Shown here: piece by piece, positions 1-11,605 of the stretch
Layout: each line of letters opens with the position of its first letter
Numbering within the stretch: position 1 is the stretch's first letter
NCBI RefSeq assembly: GCF_024713945.1
Contig: NC_134683.1
Span: 2,501-66,500 of the forward strand
DNA length: 64,000 nucleotides
Source: Dermatophagoides farinae
Taxonomy: Eukaryota; Arthropoda; Arachnida; Sarcoptiformes; Pyroglyphidae
Reading direction: 5' to 3'
Program-made: the position numbers and the translations under genes
The notes under the pieces: model-generated
Databases searched by the model: none
Seen by the model: the letters and a program-made list of their open reading frames with translations, nothing else
Told to the model about the DNA's origin: nothing

Positions 1-266
1 CTAACCTAACCTAACCTAACCTAACCTAACCTAACCTAACCTAACCTAACCTAACCTAACCTAACCTAACCTAACCTAACCTAACCTAACCTAACCTAAC
101 CTAACCTAACCTAACCTAACCTAACCTAACCTAACCTAACCTAACCTAACCTAACCTAACCTAACCTAACCTAACCTAACCTAACCTAACCTAACCTAAC
201 CTAACCTAACCTAACCTAACCTAACCTAACCAACCTAACCTAACCTAACCTAACCTAACCTAACCT
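1..266. repeat. Terminal telomeric repeat array (CCTAA)n / TTAGG
   Basis: Unbroken CCTAA units run from base 1 to about 266, with one CCAACC variant near 230. TTAGG is the canonical arthropod telomere repeat. The C-rich strand reads 5'->3' from the left edge, which is the polarity expected if the chromosome terminus lies at base 1. The array ends abruptly inside the endonuclease region of a LINE ORF2 (element A), with no intervening sequence. Confidence 0.96.
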
Positions 267-3200
267 GGCAACCGACGACTGACGTCTTTCATAGATCTCA
301 CCCTGGTATCACAGAATCTCAATGATAAAGTCAAAAATTGGACAGTTAGAGATGACATCCACAATAGTGACCATCGACCAATAATCACTGTTATAAATAA
401 TATCAGATTAACATCCTCAGACAGTGGAACGACGGTCAGGTGGAGTACAGCCAATATAGATTGGTCTGCTTGGTCATCAGAGATTGGTAACGCTAGATGG
501 CCATAGTATTACCTGTGACGATATCGACAGCATTGATGACCGTCAACAACTGGACCTTGTCATCGCCATCTTCACCAACATTGTCCAGCAAACATGTGAT
601 AAATTCTGTGCGAAATATATCAATAAAAGAACTAGATGTGATACCTGGCATAAAGATAACGAGCTTCGACAAATTGTGATCAAACAGCGTCAAGTATATC
701 GAAAAATTCGCCAATGTTACAATCAGCTGGCTCTTCAACGATACAAGAATGAATTCCAACAACTGCGGCAACAATATAGGGATCATCTTCAAAATCTGAA
801 ATTCAAAGCATTTGACAAACACATAAACGGGGAAGGACAAGCGAACTGTTTTCAGAAAGTCTCCCGTCTTATTAAAAACAGTGGCCACGTGATTGTCAAA
901 ACTATTGATGGAACAAATAGTCCGGCTGAATCCACAATCAAACTGGTCGATGCTCTATTTCCCACCGATGACATTGACAACGATACTGATGAACAAAAAT
1001 CTTTACGTCGCTATATCGATCTCTGGTTACGAAAAAACCACACCGTTATCTCACCACCGCCAATATCGATGCATGAACTACATAGAGCAATCACGAAATT
1101 CAAAGACGGTACAGCACCTGGTTATGACGGAATTTCACCGAAAATCTTGAAAAACCTGTGGATATCATTTCCGGAAATTCTTCTTGCCATCTATAATGCT
1201 TGTCTAAGGCTGAATTATATGCCATACGTGTGGAAAACGGCCATTGTTCGAATCATACCAAAACCTGGCAAGGACGATTATTCAAAGACAAATGCCTATA
1301 GACCAATTGGTCTCTTATCAACAATGGGAAAGGCCTGCGAACGAATCATAGCAAACAGAATTTCTGGCCACCTGTTGAATAATGGGCATCTGTCAACAAG
1401 CCCTTGGTTTCGGCGTTCGTTGCAGGTAGGCCCACAGACCAAGCTTTTCTTAATTTGACCAGGGACATCGAATCGGCTATGGGCATTTCCAACAATCATG
1501 TGGGCTCTAATTTCGTTTGGACATCATAGGGGCATTTGAATCATGCCTGGCAATCCTTTCAGCTAACCCAGTTTATGTGATCGATTACCTGACACCGCCC
1601 ATATACTTGATAACAACAATGGCCAATTAACAAATGGAGAGGAGAATTGGTGGAATCCATGGCCGGGGTATCATTCTGCAAAGAAACAAACCCGTGGTTG
1701 TCGTCCATGTTAAATTTTGGGCCCACTAAACTGGAAATAATTGTGGGTGAACACTTTACTGATGAAAAATCTGGGTCCCGACATTAGAAATGCAGGCGTA
1801 TGCGGACGACAATTGCCATTATCGTATCGAGTCAAATGTCCAACGTGTTTTCCGATAAAAATCAATAATCGTTCTTACAATTGGCATATGAATGGGGAGC
1901 CAAAATGCAAACTGAGACCCTTACTCTGAACCCAAGACACAAGTGCTGTTCGTCACCAGGAGAATCAATAGGCCAATCTATCGCCCGGTAATCATGAATG
2001 GCATCGAAATCAAATCCGGTTGAACAAATGAAAATTCTTTGGCGTATTTTTGGATCACCGACTATATTATCGGCCACATATACACTATGCCGTCTCAAAA
2101 GCGGTCAAAGTTTACATGGCGGTCCCAATTCCATTGCACCGTAAAACATATGGCCTAGACCCACGCGTGCTCCAGCTCATCCATCCCTGTATCATCGAGC
2201 CTATTATCCGCATATGTGAGCCGTCGTTACGCACGCGTCGAGCTGTGGCAATAGCCACCCGTGAATCAAAGAACTTCCGACAAATGCTCAAAAACCCAAT
2301 GGCACAAAAAGCCACCATGGCCATACCGAACATCACCGATCTTGGCCACTGTAAACAAATCCATAGCCGGTTTTCCCACTAATCGAACCTACTGATCAAT
2401 TATCGTGCAACAGTTGTAAATGCTAGAGTTACCAAGCTATACAGCCATCTTGATTCTGATATTAAGAAACGGTCGATATTGAAGAAGTTCGAGTCCTCCG
2501 CTGAAGGTAACGAATCAAATTTTCATTTTAAACGTGAACCGGCCGTAGCCCTCCAATCAGAATCTTCATGAAATCGATTGTAAACAACCCATGGGTATTG
2601 GCAGGCGCTTTTATTGGCCTTTACTCAAAATAATCGCATCAATCACCAAAAGTTATCGGCTACCAGTTTAATTTACTTTGTCAACAAGTCTTGATTTCTT
2701 TTGTATTTCTAAGGCAATTGAATGGTCATCGGGTAAATCTTGGGTCACACAAGGCAACGTACTCCATGACAAACAACATCGGCACTGTCTCAACATCTAA
2801 AGGGCGGGCGTATCGACCATCGAAAGACACAACAACGGGCTGGCTAACACATCACCCCCGACCACCATCACCGACAATGGCAAACAACACCATTACGATT
2901 ATGTGGCATAAAGTTTAGATCGAGAAAATAGATGGTATCGATCTATCGCATTTGAAAAACAATTGGCTAGACGAACCGGCAATCACCGGAACAGGAATTA
3001 TGATTACGACCGAATTCATATGAATGTCCTCAAAAAGTGGGAACGAATGAATATGCTGGCCGAATGGAATAACACATATACAAATGACAAGGTTTTGGAA
3101 CCACCATTAAAAACAATTTGTCCACAGCTTGGCGACGCGAGACAATTTTCCAAGGGTGATCAACAGGTTTCACCTTTACGCAACGCAACCCTAACTGGCT

Positions 3201-3490
3201 GGACATGGCCAGTATGGGAGCTACTTGGCCAGATTCCGTAAAAAAAATTTCATACGATATTGCCTGTATCTGCGGCTTCCTTCCCGTCCAGGATGCTGCC
3301 ACACCTGATCAATGATTGGCCCACTACGATGCTCAAAACAAACTCGTCTGACGAAACGATTTCTGGCTGGCCTCCAGAACAACCACCGATCCAATCTCGA
3401 AAATCGAGAAGAGGGCCATTTTCTATTCTAACATTTGCGATTTTTGGCAGACGTGAACCGTAACGCAATTCATCAATTACGGCCACCATT
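267..3490 (+). pseudogene. Decayed ORF2 (endonuclease–reverse transcriptase) of LINE A
   Basis: Reading starts with GNRRLTSFIDLTLV, which matches the endonuclease of element E (GNQRLSSYIDLTIV), followed by the SDHRPI motif near 390. One frame shift near 484 leads into the longest open stretch (to 1458), with RT motifs such as APGYDGISPKIL and the IPKPGKDDYSKTNAYRP block. After about 1405 the frame changes repeatedly; a YADD-like word (AYADD) is still readable near 1797-1811, and the C-terminal IHQLRPP of element E is recognisable near 3465-3490. It is a plain LINE relic. It is truncated by the telomere on its 5' side. Confidence 0.85.
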
Positions 3491-3569
3491 AGTGCCAACT
3501 AGCTCGACTACAAATTATCGATTCAACGGATGGCTGAGGTCGCTTCGCCGTGGGAAGTGCGTCCTCCGG

Positions 3570-3680
3570 GACCTCGTCCCAAACCATCACGAGCATAGCT
3601 CGTGAGGTTTGGCTTGAAGTGCACTCCTCCGGGACATCGCCAAACCATCCACGAGGCAAAGCTCGTGAGGTTTGGCTCGA
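3570..3680 (+). repeat. Tandem 3'-UTR hairpins of LINE A (2 copies)
   Basis: Two roughly 60-bp units, each starting with a CTCCGGGAC box and followed by an inverted repeat (CCAAACC ... CACGAGC, short loop, GCTCGTGAGGTTTGG). Copy 1 spans about 3578-3613 and copy 2 about 3639-3677. Both carry substitutions relative to the near-perfect copies in elements C and D. The position just after the ORF2 stop is the same in A, C and D. Confidence 0.85.
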
Positions 3681-4023
3681 TTTGCGGCCCTAACCTCACC
3701 TACACCAATTTATTCTAGTGAATTCGACACATACTGGTATACAATGTGCCATCACACATCCATTACAAGACATTATCATTTTGTTGTTTCCACACCACAC
3801 CACAGTACCAGTAAAATCGGGTTTAGGGCGCACATTCGACTATGGCCATCAAACAACAACGATCACCACCGACACACACACATCAGCTCTCCATCGTTGT
3901 TTAACCATACAGAATTGTTATCACCTACACCGTAAACACACAAACATCGGACACAACAGCTGTTACAGACCCTACACACCCCAACAGAATACACAACATA
4001 GGGCCTACCCGGTTGTTTCGTTC

Positions 4024-4074
4024 GTGCGCCAACAGGGTCCCAGGACTAAGCCACCGTAAACAGCTACCGTTGCG
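4024..4074 (+). other. Degenerate copy of the CCCGTAAA stem-loop (LINE A)
   Basis: The core reads CCACCGTAAACAGC, flanked by CGCCAAC on the left and GTTGCG on the right, which can pair with one bulge. It sits at the place where elements B-E carry the intact stem / 8-nt bulge / GGC / CCCGTAAA loop motif. It is diverged, as is the rest of A. Confidence 0.5.
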
Positions 4075-5722
4075 AATGCGGTTGTTTTCCATGGTCATAG
4101 GATGAATCTTGAAGCATTATTCCACCGAATAACATGAAATGGTTGGGCCATTCAAGCCTATGAGCAAATCTAGGAGTCATGTGCAGTTTTGTTTGTTTAC
4201 ATTGCTCAAATTATTTTTAATCCATCCATGCCGGCTAGTTAGCCACATTTTTTTCAACAAATGCATTCGTGAATCATAATCGGGTACCTGGACCTAGATT
4301 TCTGGTACCAAAATTTACAATATTGATTCCGTAATATATTTTACCTCGAATAATCATAATCATCATAACAAATATTGGCATTTTCTCTCGAATTATCTCT
4401 ATCTCTCAAAGACGAGTCGACCTATCACCTCACACCAGCTTCCATCATAAGTGAAATATAATCATCATATCGGTTTCTAAATAATATCGGGTGGTCAGTA
4501 ACTTACAAATAGAAGAAATTTGGGGTCAAGACCTAGTCTGAAATTGAAAATCCGCTAAAAAATTTTATAATCCTAAATTTGATAATTCTAAAATTTGAAA
4601 ATCCTAATCTCACAGTGGCATATCCTGGCGATCACCATCATCATTGTCATAAAAAATCGGGCGGCCTAAAAACGCTAAATAACAGAAAGCAACAACAAAC
4701 TGGCTAAAATCTTAATTTTGAAAATCATAATATATCAAAGCTGATTTTTAGAGTGAATTTCCAGCGTTTTTCACTGATCAAACGCATCCTGGTTCGTCGA
4801 TTTTCGCAATTGTTTTTTTTAACAACGGCGGGTTTCATCTAAGTAATCACAAACGGCTCCAGTTTCAATGAATCATTTCGAGTATCTACTTTGGGGGGCG
4901 GGTAAAAAACAGTTTTCAAGTTAAAATCGAATAATTTAAAATTGAAAATTTGATAATTACCTAATATCACAGTCGGCTGGCTAAATATTTTAAAAATATC
5001 TCATTACGAATCGATCAATAATTGAACACAACAAATATTCGGCATATAATTGGAGAATATCACAGAAATTTGAAAATCCTAAAATCAACTAAATTTGATA
5101 TATCTAAATTTGAAAATCCTAATATCACAGTGGCATATTCTTGGCAACCATCACCATCATCAAAATCGGGCGGGTTAAAAACGAATTTGGCTCACGTATT
5201 TCACTAATCACTTTGGACCGACAATGCAATTGTTTTTCTTGGAGTGGGTTTCACAAATATCACAGTCGGTTCCATGTTACACGTATCAACAATTATCTGG
5301 GCGGGTTAAAAAGAAAAACAATTTCAATTCTAAGATCATCATCATATATTCTGGCTACTTATCTTTATTTCAGTCGGCTTGGCTTCCAATCACGAATCAC
5401 GGATATTTGTCAATCAATGACTAAAATGGAAAAATAATTCATCATCATTAAATAATTCAATTGGTTAATCCTAAATATCACAGATGGACGGCAATTTGAA
5501 AATCCTAAAAATACAACGTGGTAGAATGTATGACGAACCAAAAATGAAAAAATCGCCAATCAACAACAACAAAATCGATACTGAGCAACAATCGAAATTC
5601 ATCCATCAACAATGTACTTTGGCAATATATTAATCACAATTCTGCAGTCAAGTTCATCCAAATTTTTGCTATGATCACCATCGAAAAATCATCATCATCG
5701 AAAATTTTTTCCACCAATCGAG

Positions 5723-5776
5723 TATATAAACGTTTTTCTTGGCCATAGAGTCTTCGTATTCGCAACAGCCTATGGG
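5723..5776 (+). promoter_or_regulatory. 3'-terminal promoter block of LINE A (TATA + start box)
   Basis: TATATAAA at 5723-5730, the block GCAACAGCCTATGG 46 nt downstream (CCTATGG at 5769) and an ATG at 5772. The same spacing recurs at the 3' ends of B, C, D and E (42-46 nt). The ATG opens a 5772-5966 His/Thr-rich leader frame (MGIGRMKSIKF...). A transcript from here would read through A's last 250 bp and directly into element B, which starts at 6006. Function is inferred from the repeated architecture. Confidence 0.7.
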
Positions 5777-6005
5777 GATCGGTCGTATGAAATCAATCAA
5801 GTTTCATTTCAACATTGCTTTCGGTCTCCGACGTTCGACCACATCAATCACACACAGCCATACACACCACACTTGTACACACTCACACCAACAGAGCTAC
5901 ACAATACACAGAATCACACCGGACACACACGCTCTGTTGGATTTCTTTGTTTTTACACACACAGGATAATTTACACATTTTTATTGGAATAAGCCTTTAT
6001 TCAAA

Positions 6006-6302
6006 TATAGTGTTATGCTGCAGAAATTTTTCTTCATCATATTTTTATGTTGTGTTGAAAATTTTGTTGCATACTTATATTTTGTTCGTACAAATTACAT
6101 TGTGATCGTGTGTGCTGTGACATTTCACCGTGTGTCCCATCACCATCCAATCCATTTGTGTGATTCGTGCAACCATCATCACCATCGTCATCATCGTCAT
6201 TCGGCCCATACACCTGTGTCCGTGGTCTGGCCAGGGTTCGTAATCATGGCCATTGGCAAGCGAAAGGATGTGTCGCCGAATGCGGAACTGCAAACTGGTT
6301 CC
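6006..6302 (+). repeat. 5' copy of LINE B non-terminal direct repeat
   Basis: Bases 6006-6302 match 13721-14017 with only a few substitutions, all after about 6249 (for example C/T at 6250). The repeat begins at TATAGTGTTATGCTG in both places; the flanks differ on both sides. It covers the leader ATG (6015) and the first codons of the Gag frame (ATG 6246). Confidence 0.95.
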
Positions 6303-7688
6303 AAACAGCAAAACATCAATGCTTCATCATCCTCATCATCTGAAACATCTCTAGAAAAACGATTGATTTATGGTTCCAACAGTCAAATGATGCAACAACC
6401 AATTCCCAATGATCATTCCACCACATACAACGACGACGATATGCAGTTCTCACCAATCCTGGACAATAGAAAAGACAAACGAAATCTCACCACAACGATA
6501 GAGAAGATCAATAATAATTGTAATGATAATAATTCTAATCTTTCTTATGCCTCAGATACAGATGTCATGTCAGCCCAATTGGCTTTAAATGAATTAATGG
6601 ATGTTAACGGCACAATTAAAGACGGCACCAAATTACGTGTCATCGCTGCATTAAATACAATACTGGCCTTGCAAAAAGAAGTGAAGGATTTACGGGACAA
6701 ATTGTCCAATTATGAATGTCAACAATCTTCATCAGGTGCAACCAACAACAACAATAACATGAGCAACATTGCCATCTTTGAACAGCTTAAAGAGATGAAA
6801 AAATCAATCGAATCAATCAATGAAAAAATGACGAGAAGTGATGTCCCGCCAGAGACTGTAGAGTACCAACGGCCGGAGTCCTTCGCCACTATTGTTAAAA
6901 AAACAACAGCCCGAAATCAGCTTAACCTGGGCAGTGTCGTTTCAATTGATGGTAATGAAAATGCCGAAAATGTTCGTAAAGAAATTGCTCAACGTATTGT
7001 GCCCACTCAATATGGTATCAGGATCAAAGAAACGGCCAGTCTATCCAACGGTAAATTTGCGCTTCGGTTTGATAGCCCGGAAAGCAAAAAGAAATTTGAT
7101 GATATTGCTACAACAACTGCTGGTTGGAAGTGTGAAGATGAAAGAAAAAGAAATCCAATCGTTTATCTCAAGGGCGTGAGGAAAGACATTCAAAAACGTG
7201 ATTTGCCTGGTTTGATTACATTTTTCAACATACCAATTGCTGATCATTTGGAAGCCAATCAGATGGATATGGACAATGCAATTGAAGTCTGTTTCGAAAG
7301 GCCAAATAAAAATCCACAAAAATTTGCCAATTTCGGTATACGTGTCACACCTGCCATCCGAGACATCATCATCAACCGCTTGCAAGGTCGTGTCAACATT
7401 GATTACAATTATGTACATGCCGAAGACATGAATCCACTTCATCGTTGTTACAAATGTCAAGGTTTTAATCATCATCAAAACAATTGTCGAGAAGACAGAC
7501 CAACTTGTTTACATTGTGGCGGCGATCACTACTATGAACAGTGCCATCTACGAAATGAATTGCCATTCTGCACCAATTGTTTTAAAAATCGAATCACTGA
7601 TGTTCCATCTCACCGCACCACGGATACCAGATGTCCAGTCTACCAACGAATGTTAAAGCGTGTTGTAAATAGAATTCAATATGTCTAG
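6246..7688 (+). CDS. LINE B ORF1: Gag-like nucleic-acid-binding protein
   Basis: 480 aa from ATG 6246 (MAIGKRKDVSP...). The frame is also open to an ATG at 6015, which would add 77 hydrophobic and His-rich residues (MLQKFFFIIFL...); I prefer 6246 because a similar basic start (GKRK, GTGKK, GPTRK) begins ORF1 in E and C. A low-complexity Asn/Ser-rich N-terminal half is followed by a conserved central domain (ending ...FLKGVRKDI-like, here YLKGVRKDIQ) and three C-terminal zinc knuckles: CYKCQGFNHHQNNC, CLHCGGDHYYEQC and CTNC...H...C. This is the R1/jockey-type Gag arrangement; it is expected to coat the RNA and direct it to telomeres. The stop overlaps the ORF2 start (ATGTCTAG). Confidence 0.9.
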   Translation: MAIGKRKDVSPNAELQTGSKQQNINASSSSSSETSLEKRLIYGSNSQMMQQPIPNDHSTTYNDDDMQFSPILDNRKDKRNLTTTIEKINNNCNDNNSNLSYASDTDVMSAQLALNELMDVNGTIKDGTKLRVIAALNTILALQKEVKDLRDKLSNYECQQSSSGATNNNNNMSNIAIFEQLKEMKKSIESINEKMTRSDVPPETVEYQRPESFATIVKKTTARNQLNLGSVVSIDGNENAENVRKEIAQRIVPTQYGIRIKETASLSNGKFALRFDSPESKKKFDDIATTTAGWKCEDERKRNPIVYLKGVRKDIQKRDLPGLITFFNIPIADHLEANQMDMDNAIEVCFERPNKNPQKFANFGIRVTPAIRDIIINRLQGRVNIDYNYVHAEDMNPLHRCYKCQGFNHHQNNCREDRPTCLHCGGDHYYEQCHLRNELPFCTNCFKNRITDVPSHRTTDTRCPVYQRMLKRVVNRIQYV

Positions 7689-10600
7689 ACACGCCAAAAA
7701 TTTTCCCGATATTAAAGTTGCTCAATTAAATGTTCATCACTCACCAGCCGCTCTTAATTCATTTCTTGATTATTGCACACACAAGAAAATCGACATCTTA
7801 ATCATTAGTGAACCGCCCATTCGTAAGGGTGTACCAAACATCAACAAGAAATTTTCACCATTTTATGTCACGCCATCTGATAACAGCAGTCGAGTTCGCT
7901 CCTGCATTTGCATTCTCAATCCATCAATTCAGCCTATGATCATTTCACATTTATCGAACCACGATTTTATTGCAATTCAAATTGGGGACATCATCATAAC
8001 GTCGGCATACGCAACACCATCTTATGACATCACACCAATCCTGCATCGTATTGCCGACGTGTCCAATTATGGGGGGGGTAGGGGGTTAATTATTGCAGGT
8101 GATTTTAATGCTTCTCATAAGCACTGGTTCGCTAAATATATCGATAAACGTGGTGAAGAATTGCTTGCCACCTTGCTACAATACAATCTCGACACAATCA
8201 ACGACTGTGATATTCCAACTTATGATACCATCCGTGCCAATCGCCGGTTAACGTCATACATCGATTTGACCATCGCATCATCCACCATCATAAATCATAT
8301 TCGCAACTGGCGTGTTGTTGATGATGTAAACATGAGTGACCACCGTGCCATCGTCTTTGATATTGTAAACAAACCGAATCTGATCACTGTATCGTCCACC
8401 ACGAGATGGAACACCACCAACGTCGACTGGGAGTCTTGGGCAAACTCAATTCAGCAAGGGCTTGATGACCATAATCTCACCCGAAGCTACATCGACACCA
8501 TCACTGCACCAGACGACATCGATTACACCGTCGCATGTATCACCACTTGCATCAAATCATCATGCGATCAGCATTTTTCCCGGTACGCCCAATGTAGACG
8601 GCGTAAAACGCCATGGTATAACGACGAAGAGCTTGTGGATCTCGTTCGCCAACAAAAATCTACATACCGGAAGATGCGGCGGTGTTTTAACCAATCACGA
8701 TGGATATCATTGAACAACGAGTACCAGCGGCAGAGAACTGCTTACAGAACCCGTCTGGATATTCTGCGTGCCGCCCAGCTCAAACGAGATATCTTTGGCC
8801 AAAACGACCAAGACCATTACCAGCGCGTGTGTCGCATGCTGAAGGGCCAAGATATCCTCCCTGCACGTACGTTCATCAATTGTGATAGTCCAGGTAGCAC
8901 CGTGCAGAATCTGGTAGACGATTTGTTCCCAAGTGATCACCAGGAAACTGACACACCACATCAAGCGGCTGTCCGTTTATCAATACATGATTGGATTTCC
9001 CGACATTCCGGCATCAATTCATCATACGAGCCTGTTTCACCGATTGAATTACTAAATAGTATTCAACGGGTTAAAAATGACAAGTCACCAGGTATGGACA
9101 ACCTTTCGCCAATCATTTGTAAAAAATTCATCGCACATCATCTGGACATAATGGTCGCCATCATCAATTGTTGTTTACGGCTCTCATATGTGCCTTATTT
9201 ATGGAAAATATCCGTGGTCCGCATCATTCCCAAACCTGGACGTGAATCATATGATAAATCCGGTAGTTACCGGCCCATCGGTTTGTTATCAATTCTGGCC
9301 AAAGTACTTGAAACCATCATGGCTAATCGTGTCCGTAAATTTATGCAAAATAATTGCCCGCTTTCTACAAAACAATTTGGGTTCATGAAAAAACGGTCAA
9401 CTGAACATGCCCTTGTAAAATTAATGGATAACGTTGAATCAAATATTCAAAATAAATATCATGTGGCATTGGTTTCGATGGACATTAAAGGAGCGTTCAA
9501 TCACGCGTGGCCACCTGGGCTGATAAAACGGTTAATTGGCATGAATCTGCCTGAATATTTGATTAAAATGATTACAAATTACAATGATGATCGGCGAATT
9601 GTGACAACATTTGGTGGCGTTACCAGGGTCAAAGAAACAAATTGTGGCACCGTTCAGGGTTCTGTTTTGGGCCCCCTTTTCTGGAATATAATTGTCGATG
9701 ATCTTCTTCAACGTGATCATGGTCCGAATGTGCATGTCCAAGCCTATGCCGATGACATTGTAGCCGTGGTGGCTGATAAATCAACAAATGGCCTGGCCGA
9801 ATCAATCAGTTCGCTAATTTCCGTGACCAAATCATGGTGTGATCAAAACAAATTAAAATTGGCCGCCGATAAAACTAGTGTGGTTGTGATGACCAGAAAA
9901 TTAAAACCACCGACCATTCCACCGATCATTGTTGATAATAACGCGATTGCGTTAAGTGATAAAATGAAAATTTTGGGCATAATCGTCGACAAAAAAATGG
10001 ATTACCGGCCGCACGTTCATTATATTATTGATAAATCTACAAGGATTTTCCGTCAAATTCTCGGTATGGCTAGATCAAAATACGGTTTGGGATGCAAAGT
10101 AATTCGCCAATTGGTTCAATCAATCATCGCGCCGATCCTAATGTATGGTAGTGCCGTATTTTTTGGTGCAATGAAATTCAAAAGTATACAGGATGATATC
10201 CGCCGGTTTCAACGTCCCATCGCCCAATTGGCCTGTAAATCATATCGCACTGCCGCGTTTATTTCAACCACCGCAATTACCGACATCATGCCATTTAATT
10301 TACAAATTATCGAACGTGCATACATTAATTTGGCCAAAATCCGTCGACGATATTGGATCAACAATGAACTGGCTGTGCCAGTGGACACCCCTGATGAATC
10401 AGAAATAGATCCAGGGCCCGGACCAATGATTTTAACTGGTGATGCAACTGTGGTCCCCGAATATCATGTTTTTACAAAATCAACGCTGACAAACCGTGGT
10501 ATTGGCTGTTGTGTTTTTATTCTCGGTGGCCAAACAATCATCGACACATTGGTTTTTAGAATGCCTACGTATTGCTCTTTGTTACAGGCCGATCATTTTT

Positions 10601-11316
10601 GTGTTCTGAAAGCAATTGAATGGATAATTGAAAATTGGCCGTATCAGCATTCGGTTTACGTGATAAATAATAATCTTGGTGCTCTGGCCCATTTGATGAA
10701 AAAAGATAAAAATAATCTGGCCAACATGGCAAAAGATATTATCCGAACGTGCCCACACAATGTTGCCATCATTTGGAAAAAAACCGATCGGTCGGACAAT
10801 ATCTACAGGAATTGCAAAAGGGTTGCAAAACGGGCCGCTAATAGTAACCGTCCGTTCGACTACAGTATGGCACCAATGGCCACTGTCAAGAAAAAGGAAC
10901 ACTGTGACATCCTGGCCGAGTGGGACAAAATGTATCGGTTAAACAAATTTGGCACCACCATCAAACAAATCTGCTCTACTGTCGGGGAAGCAAGAAAATT
11001 CGCTCCCTATGCCAATTTTTGGTTGTCACAAACGCTCACTGGTCACGGGCAATTTGGCGCTCATCTAAAACGATTTGGATTTATTAACGATCCTTCATGT
11101 CCATGTGGAAATCCAAATCAAAGTGTCGTACATATGATAAATGATTGTAGACTGGCCAACCGTTTACGAGCCGATTTTAATGATGCAAAGCGGAGAGCAA
11201 CTAACCATGATGAACGGACACGGATCACTGCTACCTTCTTCGAACAATTGGCCATGATGGTAGATATGCATCGATCCAATTTACATCGACAAATCATCAA
11301 CGATACACATGATTGA
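7681..11316 (+). CDS. LINE B ORF2: endonuclease–reverse transcriptase
   Basis: 1211 aa starting at an ATG whose ATGTCTAG overlaps the ORF1 stop (+1 frame). APE-type endonuclease: VAQLNVHHSP (Asn metal site), ISEPP, AGDFNASH near residue 140, SDHRAI near 220. Reverse transcriptase: SPGMDNLSP, IPKPG, SMDIKGAFNHAW, GTVQGSVLGPLFWN and AYADD near residue 688. An RNase H-like stretch follows (about 920-1060) in which the usual catalytic acids are not seen. A CCHC knuckle, CPCG-x7-H-x4-C, lies near residue 1140. The protein would nick telomeric DNA and prime cDNA synthesis on it. All catalytic motifs are intact, so activity is plausible. Confidence 0.95.
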   Translation: MSRHAKNFPDIKVAQLNVHHSPAALNSFLDYCTHKKIDILIISEPPIRKGVPNINKKFSPFYVTPSDNSSRVRSCICILNPSIQPMIISHLSNHDFIAIQIGDIIITSAYATPSYDITPILHRIADVSNYGGGRGLIIAGDFNASHKHWFAKYIDKRGEELLATLLQYNLDTINDCDIPTYDTIRANRRLTSYIDLTIASSTIINHIRNWRVVDDVNMSDHRAIVFDIVNKPNLITVSSTTRWNTTNVDWESWANSIQQGLDDHNLTRSYIDTITAPDDIDYTVACITTCIKSSCDQHFSRYAQCRRRKTPWYNDEELVDLVRQQKSTYRKMRRCFNQSRWISLNNEYQRQRTAYRTRLDILRAAQLKRDIFGQNDQDHYQRVCRMLKGQDILPARTFINCDSPGSTVQNLVDDLFPSDHQETDTPHQAAVRLSIHDWISRHSGINSSYEPVSPIELLNSIQRVKNDKSPGMDNLSPIICKKFIAHHLDIMVAIINCCLRLSYVPYLWKISVVRIIPKPGRESYDKSGSYRPIGLLSILAKVLETIMANRVRKFMQNNCPLSTKQFGFMKKRSTEHALVKLMDNVESNIQNKYHVALVSMDIKGAFNHAWPPGLIKRLIGMNLPEYLIKMITNYNDDRRIVTTFGGVTRVKETNCGTVQGSVLGPLFWNIIVDDLLQRDHGPNVHVQAYADDIVAVVADKSTNGLAESISSLISVTKSWCDQNKLKLAADKTSVVVMTRKLKPPTIPPIIVDNNAIALSDKMKILGIIVDKKMDYRPHVHYIIDKSTRIFRQILGMARSKYGLGCKVIRQLVQSIIAPILMYGSAVFFGAMKFKSIQDDIRRFQRPIAQLACKSYRTAAFISTTAITDIMPFNLQIIERAYINLAKIRRRYWINNELAVPVDTPDESEIDPGPGPMILTGDATVVPEYHVFTKSTLTNRGIGCCVFILGGQTIIDTLVFRMPTYCSLLQADHFCVLKAIEWIIENWPYQHSVYVINNNLGALAHLMKKDKNNLANMAKDIIRTCPHNVAIIWKKTDRSDNIYRNCKRVAKRAANSNRPFDYSMAPMATVKKKEHCDILAEWDKMYRLNKFGTTIKQICSTVGEARKFAPYANFWLSQTLTGHGQFGAHLKRFGFINDPSCPCGNPNQSVVHMINDCRLANRLRADFNDAKRRATNHDERTRITATFFEQLAMMVDMHRSNLHRQIINDTHD

Positions 11317-11569
11317 GCCAATTGGCAAATGTAAACAACATTTGAATGAATAATTTCTTCAAAAAACACCAGATGGCAGCACCGTTGACATCAACAAACA
11401 AAAAAAATATAAAATCAGCTGCTTTTTGTTTTTGAACATTTTTGCCAATCAACATTGAACTCAACAGCCTGGCCGATACACATTGTGACACAGGACACTT
11501 GTTTTTAACACACCGTTTCTGATATTTATTGTATACAACACACTACACAGATCGGCCAGTTTTGGTCTT

Positions 11570-11605
11570 CACGAACTGGGTTGGCACCCGTAAAATGCCA
11601 TCGTG
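11570..11605 (+). other. CCCGTAAA stem-loop motif, LINE B copy 1
   Basis: Outer stem CACGA/TCGTG (11570-11574 with 11601-11605), 8-nt 5' bulge ACTGGGTT, inner GGC/GCC (11583-11585 with 11597-11599), 11-nt loop ACCCGTAAAAT. Same architecture as copies in C, D and E but with different stem sequence, so the pairing is supported by compensatory change. Confidence 0.75.

Larger units (their letters stand above)
3491..5722 (+). other. 3' UTR of LINE A with internal duplication
   Basis: Non-coding, AT-rich. Apart from the hairpins and one degenerate stem-loop (near 4024-4074) it contains an imperfect duplication. The segment around 4540-4860 (TTTGAAAATCCTAA, CACAGTGGCATAT, AAATCGGGCGG, GCAATTGTTTTT) recurs in the same order at about 5075-5255, an offset of about 500 bp. 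Element E has related words near 40985-41060. I see no gene. Confidence 0.6.
267..6005 (+). mobile_element. LINE A: 5'-truncated, decayed telomeric non-LTR retrotransposon
   Basis: The element begins abruptly at base 267 within the ORF2 endonuclease domain and keeps the rest of ORF2 (decayed), a 2.2-kb 3' UTR and a 3'-terminal promoter block (TATA at 5723). Its ORF2 and its UTR motif (repeated TTTGAAAATCCTAA and ATATCACAG words) are closest to element E, so A and E are one subfamily. It ends at about 6005, just after a GAATAAG...TTATTC palindrome that contains an AATAA signal, and element B starts at once with no telomeric repeat between. It has no 5' end, ORF1 or first half of the endonuclease, so it cannot be autonomous. 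Confidence 0.85.

Noticed and set aside
8707-8964. Minus-strand ORFs within the LINE ORF1/ORF2 regions
   Set aside because: Shadows of the plus-strand coding frames, without start context, homology or conservation between elements.
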